A stretch of DNA of 10,454 nt from DATLMR01 sp035634255 (GTDB taxonomy: Bacteria > Acidobacteriota > Blastocatellia > UBA7656): contig DASQDI010000045.1 of the NCBI GenBank assembly GCA_035634255.1, forward strand, positions 1 to 10,454. Direction: 5' to 3'. Below are positions 1 to 4,849 of this stretch, one piece after another. The notes beneath the pieces are model-generated. The model saw only the letters and a list, made by a program, of their open reading frames with translations. It searched no databases and was not told the origin of the DNA. A program made the position numbers and the translations under genes. Position 1 is the first letter of the stretch. Each line of letters begins with the position of its first letter.

Positions 1-314
1 GCCGTCCTGCTGTCACCCACGATTTGCCCGCGTTCGTTGATGGCCTCGGCGAAGCTGCGCCCTCCGCCCAACGTACCCAGGTCTATGATCCGGCCATCCT
101 CCCAAAGGAGGGCGTGGTCATCCTCTTCCCCCGCGTTGAACGTGCCGGATCCTACGATCTGCCCGCGGTTGCTGATGTCTTTCGCTATGCTGAAGCGTCT
201 GCCCGGCAGCGTCCCGAGGTTGACGGCCGTAAGTTGCTTGGACACAGGCCGACCAGCAGCCAGGGTCGCTACCAGAATGATTAAAACCATCGCCTTGCTC
301 ATCAATCGGTTCAT
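1..314 (-). CDS. HAF-repeat (extracellular repeat) protein, 3' end beyond window
   Basis: The first 104 codons are visible; the gene runs off the left edge. The start ATG has a good Shine-Dalgarno (GGGAG, 6 nt upstream). Residues 1-21 (MNRLMSKAMVLIILVATLAAG) look like a Sec signal peptide, so the product is probably exported. After it come two copies of the HAF-type repeat: 'LGTLPGRRFSIAKDISNRGQ' running into 'IVGSGTFNAGEEDDHALLWEDGR', then 'IIDLGTLGGGRSFAEAINER' running into 'GQIVGDS'. The pattern DLGTLGG..S.A..IN..GQIVG.S....HA.LW is diagnostic of this family, whose members carry many tandem units and probably fold as a beta-propeller. The family has no established biochemical function. The gene follows a long structured intergenic region and has the same direction as the DUF4126 gene upstream, but the large gap argues against one transcript. 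Confidence 0.85.
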   Translation of the reverse strand, partial: MNRLMSKAMVLIILVATLAAGRPVSKQLTAVNLGTLPGRRFSIAKDISNRGQIVGSGTFNAGEEDDHALLWEDGRIIDLGTLGGGRSFAEAINERGQIVGDSRT

Positions 315-918
315 TGGATTCTCCCTTTCCTGGTTGGAGGCATACTTAGCCCCGAGTGGCCCGACGGTACTCGGGCCGGGTGATACTGAGGCCGTGAGTG
401 CGATCTGTAACTGGCTCTACACGGCATGCCGATACAGACCGCCCTGCGCTCAGTGTGAGGTTGGGCGTTAAGCTAAAGTCAAACACCGATAGGGACGCGA
501 TGCCGGGAGCAGTCGTGTGTTTTTTAGGCGCTCCCAGGTTTTGGGATTAATAACTGTTAGGCAGTCGGCTTAAGGGTCTACTTCGATTTTACCGCTCGGA
601 CCCATCGTCCATAACGTGGCAGGGTAATGTATATCCCCATTCAACCTGTAAAGCAAGCATGATTTTTGCGCGGAGAAGTCGGATCAAAAGCTGGCTATTG
701 TGCGGCCCCCGGTCAGTCGCCCGTGAAAACGTGCTTGAACGATGTGAGGCGAAATGCCTGCGGCGGAAAACGGCTTCTTTCACGGGATTGTCACGCATCA
801 CACCACCTCAGCCTCGACCATGTTCTTTCCTTGAACCCATAATTGTACTTCTCATGTCGTAGCGGCAAGGGGCTGACGTTTAAGCTGACCGGGCAGGCTT
901 TAGCCGGAACCATCAGCC
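315..918. other. 604-bp intergenic region with scattered repeat-end motifs, no convincing gene
   Basis: Short ORFs here (for example 589-801 minus and 659-862 plus) have no recognisable domain and no good ribosome binding site. Three sequences resemble the ends of the 78-bp repeats found further right: TGTTAGGC ending at 562, CCATAAC at 609-615, and GGGCGTTAAGC ending at 473. None has a clear partner at the expected 78-bp distance. A hairpin-forming pair GGGAGC...GCTCCC lies at about 505-535. On the minus strand near 628-657, TTGCTT, 17 bases, then TATACA is a weak promoter candidate for the HAF gene. Confidence 0.5.
358..377. repeat. Perfect 7-bp inverted repeat in the HAF gene leader
   Basis: GGCCCGA (358-364) and TCGGGCC (371-377) are perfect reverse complements around a 6-nt loop. 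The element lies 44 bp upstream of the HAF-protein start codon, so it could be a 5' leader hairpin. It has no U-tract on either side that would make it a classical terminator. Confidence 0.45.
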
Positions 919-1518
919 CTAATTTGCTTTCCTCGCCCGCCCGCGTATCTTCCCGTGTAAACCTCTAATGTACCTGATTATTTTAGGCAGTATGATGAAC
1001 GAGGTGGTCACGCCGACTACGACCACTATGATCAGGGCCACCGGGTAGAAGGCCGCTAACAGTACCGAACCTATGGCAACCACGTCCTCCGCCAGACTTG
1101 CCGTCACGTTCGTTACAGGCTCGGGGCTGGTGTTTATTACCGCTCGTGTCGATGCCTTAGTCCCGTGTGAGCTTAACGCAAGCCCGCCGCCGAGCAGGAA
1201 GGCGATCACCTGTATGCTCTTATCGAACTCTCCGAATGCTGCGGCCGCCAGCACCGCCCCGGCGGGGACTCGGATAAAGGTGTGAACGGCATCCCAGATG
1301 CTATCGACCAGCGGGATTTTATCTGCCACAAACTCGACGGCATAGAGAGCTAAGGCAACGCCGATAATCCACCAGTCTGTCAGTATGGAAAGCTCGCCCG
1401 GCAGCCGAAGGCCCGCGAATCGGCCGAGCAAGCCGAGGGTGGCCACGGCGGCGTAAAGGTTTATCCCCGAGACCCAGGCCGATCCCATCGCGAGAGCGAG
1501 TGTGCTGAAGAGGCTCAT
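919..1518 (-). CDS. DUF4126 family integral membrane protein
   Basis: This 199-residue protein is very hydrophobic. The opening 'MSLFSTLALAMGSAWVSGIN' followed by 'LYAAVATLGLLGRF', and the loop 'FVADKIPLVDSIWDAVHTFI', are typical of DUF4126 (Pfam PF13548), a bacterial membrane family of unknown function. Hydrophobic spans lie at about residues 5-33, 46-65, 84-96, 102-118 and 144-178. The polar loop 118-138 contains 'SSHGTKASTRAVINTSPEP', a conserved-looking part of the family. The tail is basic (KIRGRARKAN), suggesting a cytoplasmic C-terminus. I chose the ATG at 1518 rather than the longer TTG-initiated frame (1572) because the extra 18 residues are hydrophilic and unlike the family. No Shine-Dalgarno precedes it; a TATACT box ends only 9 nt upstream, so the mRNA may be nearly leaderless. 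It lies just downstream of the 78-bp repeat at 1579-1656. Confidence 0.85.
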   Translation of the reverse strand: MSLFSTLALAMGSAWVSGINLYAAVATLGLLGRFAGLRLPGELSILTDWWIIGVALALYAVEFVADKIPLVDSIWDAVHTFIRVPAGAVLAAAAFGEFDKSIQVIAFLLGGGLALSSHGTKASTRAVINTSPEPVTNVTASLAEDVVAIGSVLLAAFYPVALIIVVVVGVTTSFIILPKIIRYIRGLHGKIRGRARKAN

Positions 1519-1527
1519 AGGGAATTG

Positions 1528-1533
1528 AGTATA
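1528..1533 (-). promoter_or_regulatory. Candidate -10 box (TATACT) for the DUF4126 gene
   Basis: On the minus strand TATACT matches TATAAT at 5 of 6 positions and lies 9 nt before the ATG at 1518. Transcription would start within about 1-3 nt of the start codon. No convincing -35 box is seen 16-19 nt upstream, so this is tentative. Confidence 0.3.
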
Positions 1534-1578
1534 CCACTCCCCGCATCGTGAAACTGAAGCGAGGCGGCCCAATGGCCC

Positions 1579-1656
1579 CCATAACCGAGCGTGAGTGGAA
1601 CTGATAAATGGATGCGAGACTGGCTTCGTGGCCTCCGCTGCATGCGGTTGTTAGGC
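1579..1656 (-). repeat. 78-bp attC-like direct repeat, copy B
   Basis: Read on the minus strand it opens with GCCTAACAACCG and closes with CGGTTATGG. The opening 12 bases are identical to copy A (4341-4418), the length is the same, and both have TCTCGCAT near the centre. GCCTAAC fits the integron R'' consensus RYYYAAC. The closing GTTATGG keeps the GTT of the R' box but departs from GTTRRRY at two positions. The ends pair imperfectly, 5 of 7 bases. The TAA inside GCCTAAC is the stop codon of the P-loop gene, a placement typical of cassette genes. The next gene (DUF4126) starts 60 bp beyond the repeat. Confidence 0.6.
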
Positions 1657-2163
1657 ATCCTTTATCCCGGCCAGAAACCTTTCCGCCTCCGCGCCCGACC
1701 TCAGCCAGATTACTTTCTTGTCCCGCGGGTTCTCTCTTAACACCCTTACGATTTTCGGCCTGCTCCTTCTCTTATAGTTCCACACCCACAGCATAAATTC
1801 TAAGTTCAACCTCTCAGGGCATCCTTCAGCCATATCCGGCCTGCTCCTGTTCCTATACTCCACCGCCCTTTTTATAACTCGCCAGAGGCAGACCATGCGC
1901 CCAATATCAAGAAATATAACCGTGTCGCAAGCCTCGAACCGCGACTCGAACGTGCCCGAGTAGTTCCCGTCCATTATCCAGGAGTCACGCGCGGTTATGT
2001 CTTCAACCGTCTTCTTCCACTCCTGCTTAGGGGTCTCGACCCAGCCTGGGCGCCAGTATATTGAATCTAAATGGATGACTTCTATATTCAGGGCCTTACC
2101 GAGTCGCGTGGCGAAAGTTGATTTGCCAGCGCCGCCTGATCCGATCACCAAAATCCTCTTCAT
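1651..2163 (-). CDS. Small P-loop NTPase, adenylate-kinase-like / 'topology modulation protein' type
   Basis: The 170-residue product begins MKRILVIGSGGAGKSTFATR; residues 8-16 (GSGGAGKST) are a textbook Walker A motif. Downstream, 'EVIHLDSIYWRPGW', 'WIMDGNYSGTFESR', 'DTVIFLDIGRMVCLWRVIKR' and 'RSRPDMAEGCPERLNLEF' match proteins often annotated as AAA family ATPase or FlaR-like topology modulation protein, which are small nucleotide-kinase-fold enzymes. Real substrates are not established, so 'putative nucleoside/nucleotide kinase' is as far as sequence supports. The ATG at 2163 is preferred over an in-frame TTG at 2196 because the Walker A motif normally lies within the first 10-15 residues; neither start has a clear Shine-Dalgarno. 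The TAA stop is embedded in the 78-bp repeat at 1579-1656. Codons such as ATA and TTA are noticeably more frequent than in the neighbouring propeller gene, suggesting a different origin. Confidence 0.85.
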   Translation of the reverse strand: MKRILVIGSGGAGKSTFATRLGKALNIEVIHLDSIYWRPGWVETPKQEWKKTVEDITARDSWIMDGNYSGTFESRFEACDTVIFLDIGRMVCLWRVIKRAVEYRNRSRPDMAEGCPERLNLEFMLWVWNYKRRSRPKIVRVLRENPRDKKVIWLRSGAEAERFLAGIKDA

Positions 2164-2258
2164 ATTGATAATTGATACGGGTACTGACGTCCTCAAATTG
2201 CAATCAAGTCATTCATCTTTCGTGGGTCAGGTTTCGACTGCTTGGTGTAGCGGCGGTC

Positions 2259-2287
2259 ATTATATTCCTGGTCAGAACTCGCGACAA
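2259..2287 (-). promoter_or_regulatory. Sigma70-like promoter for the P-loop NTPase gene
   Basis: On the minus strand TTGTCG (2287-2282, 4 of 6 to TTGACA) is followed by exactly 17 bases and a perfect TATAAT (2264-2259). Transcription would start near 2252, giving a leader of about 90 nt before the ATG at 2163. It lies inside the interval between the 78-bp repeat at 2361-2438 and the gene, so the gene would have its own promoter. Confidence 0.5.
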
Positions 2288-2340
2288 AGGATTAAGTGTC
2301 TCCTTATCCTTCCCCCTAAAGACCGCAGTTTTGCTTGCTC

Positions 2341-2356
2341 CGGCAGATGCCTGCCG
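2341..2356. repeat. Small perfect hairpin beside the repeat at 2361
   Basis: CGGCAG (2341-2346) and CTGCCG (2351-2356) form a 6-bp stem around a 4-nt loop. It is 4 bp from the GTTATG end of repeat copy C. Copy A likewise has a hairpin directly outside its GTTATG end (4301-4340). Confidence 0.4.
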
Positions 2357-2360
2357 CCCT

Positions 2361-2438
2361 ACATAACCGGGCGCGCGAACGGCACTCGTAGGAAGTTATG
2401 AGATCCGCTTCGCGCTCCGGGCCGACGCCGTGTCGGGC
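2361..2438 (-). repeat. 78-bp attC-like direct repeat, copy C (diverged at one end)
   Basis: The closing end on the minus strand, CCCGGTTATGT, matches copies A and B. Counting 78 bp back gives GCCCGAC, which differs from GCCTAAC at two bases. Internal blocks also line up with copy B: CGGAG at repeat positions 20-24 in both, CGAAGC a few bases later, and TCTCAT where A and B have TCTCGCAT. This makes it a likely third member whose R''-like end has changed (TA to CG). It begins 33 bp after the stop codon of the propeller gene, in the same orientation as the other copies. Confidence 0.5.
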
Positions 2439-2471
2439 GGCACCCGCTTACGGTCGCGTAGTCAATCCACG

Positions 2472-4202
2472 TCAGCGGCCCGCGAGGGGCAGCCGGAACG
2501 CGGCCATCTCTTCGCTGTTGCGAACCAGCAGGGTGTCTCCGACCAGCACCGGGTGGTTCCACGTCTTTCCCTGGATCGCCGGGAATCGCGCGAGCTCCGT
2601 GAACTGCTCGGGGGCCGCCCTGACCAGCGCCAGCTCGCCCTTCTCCGACAGAACCAGCAGCAGGTCCTGATCGGGCAACAGGACGAGCTGGCCGTAGCCG
2701 TAGCTTTCGCCCTCCCACTTGTGCTCGCCGTTCTCAACGTCGATGCAGGCTAGCGTGCTGCTGTCGAACCCGTAGGCATGGCCATTGTGAACGACGAAGT
2801 CGTTGAAATTAGGTTTCAGCCCGGCGGACGCCCAGCGCTCTTCGACCGTCCATTCGCTGGCTCCATGCGCGACCGCGATGCGGTGCATGTCGCTCCCGTC
2901 GCCGTCGCTGACCAGAAGATCGCCGTCCGCGGTCAGGGCCGGCTGCACGATGCGGGTGCCCGGCGGCGACGGGTGCTGCCAGAGCAGCTTGCCATCGGCC
3001 GGCGCGACGCTGACCGCTCCGGTCCCGCACATCAGCACGATCTGCGTGACTCCGTCTATCGTCACCCGATGGGGCGAGCTGTAGCCGCCGCCGCCTTTCG
3101 GGCCGAACCAGCGCGGCTCGCCGGTGGCCAGGTCGTAGGCGGCGAGCGTGCCCGCGGTCGCGACGACTACGACGTTGCCGACCACCAGAGGCGAGCTCGC
3201 GAAACCCCAGCCCGGGACCTTCGTCTTCGTGTCGGAGGCCGCGTTGCGCGACCACACGACGGACCCGTCGTCGGCGTTGAGCACGTTCAGGATGCCGGTC
3301 GCGCCGAACGTGTAGACCCGGCCGTCGCTGAGGGTCGGCGTCCCGCGCGGGCCTGCGCCTGCATTCGACTCCCAGAACCGGGCCGCGTCGCGGTGGACCC
3401 AGACCGGCTCGCCGGTGGTCACGCTGTAGCAGGTGACGACCTCGTCCTCACCGCGCTGCTCCTGCGTGTAGAGGCGGTCGCCGCGAACCGCGAAGGACGA
3501 CCAGCCGGGTCCGATTGGCCTACGCCACAACTCGACCGGCGGCGACGCCGACCAGTCGGTCGCGATCCGCACGCCGCGGACGACGCTGTCGCGATTTGGC
3601 CCTCGAAAGCCGGGCCAGTCGGCCCCGGCCCCCGCTGCTGCCGGAGCCGGCGGCGCTCCCGCCTGATCGCGGCCGGCCTGAGCCAGGAGCCGCTCCTCGG
3701 GAGTCTGCGACCACCGCCACGCGAAATCCGAATCCGCGTCGCCGGTTATGCCACCGGTCCGGACGAGCGCCCACACTCCGCACGCGAGCAGGATGGACGC
3801 GGCCATCACCGCGCGCCGCGGCCCGTCAGAAAGGCGGCGGCTGGCCGCCACCGCGACGACGAACGCGAGGCTCACGACCGGGATGGCGTAGACGGGGAAC
3901 ATCAGCCCCATCATCCCCGTCGCGACCGATTCGTGTAGGATGAGCGGCGTCACGGCCAGCGCGACAATCATCAGGAGGATCGCGCCCCATCGCTCGACCC
4001 GAGGTGCCCGGCTGAAGAAGGCCCACCACACGACTATCGCCACCCCGCCGCCGACCCCGCCTAATATACCGTAGAGCAGGGCCTTGGGCGCGACGACGGG
4101 GAGGGCAAACCTGCCCAGCCATTGCAGCACTACGATGACCACTCCGGGCCACAACCGGAGCGGCTGCCGAGAAGTCGTTTGGTCGGTCTGTACGATGTGC
4201 AT
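2472..4202 (-). CDS. Polytopic membrane protein with C-terminal PQQ-like beta-propeller
   Basis: The 576-residue product has two parts. Residues 1-150 hold about five hydrophobic spans (roughly 18-38, 42-63, 72-89, 98-120 and 131-147). After a linker rich in Ala/Pro/Gly (about 178-194), 'DWPGFRGPNRDSV' at 195-207 opens a PQQ-like (PF13360-type) propeller. Repeats such as 'YSVTTGEPVWVH', 'LNADDGSVVWSR', 'YDLATGEPRWFG', 'VAPADGKLLWQH' and 'IDVENGEHKWEG' each carry the blade signature D..(T)G...W. Such domains usually face the periplasm and act as scaffolds; no PQQ-dependent dehydrogenase catalytic residues are evident, so an enzymatic role should not be assumed. The start ATG lacks a strong Shine-Dalgarno. 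GC-rich codon use contrasts with the P-loop gene downstream. Repeat copies A and C flank the gene. Confidence 0.85.
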   Translation of the reverse strand: MHIVQTDQTTSRQPLRLWPGVVIVVLQWLGRFALPVVAPKALLYGILGGVGGGVAIVVWWAFFSRAPRVERWGAILLMIVALAVTPLILHESVATGMMGLMFPVYAIPVVSLAFVVAVAASRRLSDGPRRAVMAASILLACGVWALVRTGGITGDADSDFAWRWSQTPEERLLAQAGRDQAGAPPAPAAAGAGADWPGFRGPNRDSVVRGVRIATDWSASPPVELWRRPIGPGWSSFAVRGDRLYTQEQRGEDEVVTCYSVTTGEPVWVHRDAARFWESNAGAGPRGTPTLSDGRVYTFGATGILNVLNADDGSVVWSRNAASDTKTKVPGWGFASSPLVVGNVVVVATAGTLAAYDLATGEPRWFGPKGGGGYSSPHRVTIDGVTQIVLMCGTGAVSVAPADGKLLWQHPSPPGTRIVQPALTADGDLLVSDGDGSDMHRIAVAHGASEWTVEERWASAGLKPNFNDFVVHNGHAYGFDSSTLACIDVENGEHKWEGESYGYGQLVLLPDQDLLLVLSEKGELALVRAAPEQFTELARFPAIQGKTWNHPVLVGDTLLVRNSEEMAAFRLPLAGR

Positions 4203-4255
4203 ACCAGCCCAATACGCTACTCAACAGGCCGTTTGTTCCCGGCTTTGTTGGCGGG

Positions 4256-4285
4256 ACTCTACTTCTGACTCATTATGTCAGGCAA
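4256..4285 (-). promoter_or_regulatory. Weak promoter candidate for the propeller gene
   Basis: On the minus strand TTGCCT (4285-4280), 18 bases and TAGAGT (4261-4256) each match the sigma70 consensus at 4 of 6 positions. The gene start is 53 bp downstream. It is the best candidate in a short interval but could be chance. Confidence 0.25.
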
Positions 4286-4300
4286 GACGATAGAAGAACT

Positions 4301-4340
4301 GGGGCGCGCGGGCATTCACCTGCTGCCCGCCCGACGCCCC
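4301..4340. repeat. Two-tier GC-rich hairpin abutting repeat copy A
   Basis: An outer stem GGGGCG/CGCCCC (4301-4306 with 4335-4340) encloses an inner stem CGGGCA/TGCCCG (4309-4314 with 4324-4329) and a 9-nt loop. It ends at the base immediately before the GCATAAC end of the 78-bp repeat. It could be a leader structure for the propeller gene or part of a larger repeat unit. Confidence 0.45.
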
Positions 4341-4418
4341 GCATAACCCGGCCCGCACACAACTTTGGGATGGCCATGCGAGATTAGATCGCGGCTTGGG
4401 TACAACCGGTTGTTAGGC
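4341..4418 (-). repeat. 78-bp attC-like direct repeat, copy A
   Basis: On the minus strand it runs from GCCTAACAACCGG to CCGGGTTATGC. The outer 7-mers are complementary except at one position, then CCGG pairs with CCGG leaving two unpaired A residues. The centre can form GCC-GCGA / TCGC-AT-GGC around a 7-nt loop. A near-palindrome with interrupted pairing and a few unpaired bases is the architecture of integron attC sites. The right end GTTATGC departs from GTTRRRY at one position. It shares its first 12 bases, its central TCTCGCAT and its exact length with copy B. Confidence 0.6.
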
Positions 4419-4727
4419 CACTAGCCTCACGCTTGAGCCTCCGCCTGCGATCTTAGCAGCGCGGGTATGGAGACGCCTGATTTTACCAAGCGCTCTGCCG
4501 GCGTTATGCCCACCGCAAGCCGACGCGCGGGACATAACGCAGGCAGGGCGAAATATTCCTGCAACTTTGAGGTGCCCTCCGCGTGTACTTAACCTGAGAC
4601 GCAGATCCTTATTAGCAACCAGACTCAGATAACCTTCAGCGGTAAGCGCCATAAGCTGAAGGTCGGGCGGAATGTTACAGTGGTGGCTAAATCGGACGGG
4701 ACTAACCTGATCGCCCTCGTCATCCAT
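4413..4727 (-). CDS. Doubtful 104-residue ORF, possible cassette ORF
   Basis: The frame opens at an ATG without a Shine-Dalgarno and ends with a TAA lying inside the GCCTAAC end of repeat copy A, just as the P-loop gene ends in copy B. That placement is the only argument for it. The first 55-60 residues (MDDEGDQVSPVRFSHHCNIP onward) have normal composition, but the rest (from about 'VAGIFRPACVMSR') is Arg/Ala/Gly-rich and reads through the attC-like inverted ends at 4424-4540. I recognise no domain. It may be a remnant of a small gene, or noncoding DNA with an open frame. Confidence 0.2.
   Translation of the reverse strand: MDDEGDQVSPVRFSHHCNIPPDLQLMALTAEGYLSLVANKDLRLRLSTRGGHLKVAGIFRPACVMSRASACGGHNAGRALGKIRRLHTRAAKIAGGGSSVRLVA
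4424..4540. repeat. Cluster of further attC-like ends and an 8-bp inverted repeat
   Basis: GCCTCACGC (4424-4432) pairs at 7 of 9 bases with GCGTTATGC (4501-4509), giving an 86-bp imperfect palindrome. On the minus strand its inner end reads GGCTCAAGCGTGAGGC, which resembles the CTCAAGCGTTAGGC end of classical class 1 integron attC sites as I remember it, with GTT changed to GTG. Next to it, GCGTTATG (4501-4508) and CATAACGC (4533-4540) are perfect reverse complements 24 bp apart, as if two site ends face each other. Confidence 0.35.
4633..4662. repeat. Perfect 8-bp inverted repeat
   Basis: CCTTCAGC (4633-4640) and GCTGAAGG (4655-4662) form a stem around a 14-nt loop. GATAAC precedes the left arm and GTTACAG follows the right arm by 11 bp, faintly echoing the other site ends in this region. 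Function unknown. Confidence 0.35.
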
Positions 4728-4785
4728 CTGGATGAGCCAGCCGTGCTCAGAGGCGCGAGCTTCCTGTAGGTCGATTTATTAAGCG

Positions 4786-4822
4786 GCTCGACGAGGCCGG
4801 CATCTCTCCGGCCTCGTCGAGC
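4786..4822 (-). terminator. Strong hairpin, probable terminator of the di-haem cytochrome gene
   Basis: A perfect 15-bp stem (arms 4786-4800 and 4808-4822, GCTCGACGAGGCCGG and its complement) surrounds a 7-nt loop. It lies 27 bp beyond the stop codon of the cytochrome gene. The minus-strand sequence after the stem (CGCTTAATAAATC) is AT-rich but lacks a true U-run, so it is a terminator or 3'-stabilising hairpin rather than a textbook intrinsic terminator. Confidence 0.6.
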
Positions 4823-4849
4823 GAAACGGCGGAGTCTTTCCCGCGCGGG

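Noticed and set aside
37..471. Plus-strand open frame of 144 codons over the left edge
   Set aside because: The minus strand here encodes clear HAF repeats and a signal peptide with a good ribosome binding site; the plus-strand translation has no recognisable features.
609..749. Possible 141-bp attC site, since the minus strand reads GCCTCACATCGTTCAAGC at 749 and GTTATGG at 609
   Set aside because: The left part resembles a classical attC start, but the right arm does not pair with it and the length is at the extreme for attC, so it is too weak to list.
589..801. 70-codon minus-strand frame between the HAF and DUF4126 genes
   Set aside because: No ribosome binding site and no domain; composition is like noncoding sequence.
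2778..3938. Long plus-strand open frame of 386 codons
   Set aside because: It is antisense to the PQQ-like propeller gene, is Arg/Ala/Gly-rich with no domain, and arises from the GC-rich codon pattern of the real gene.
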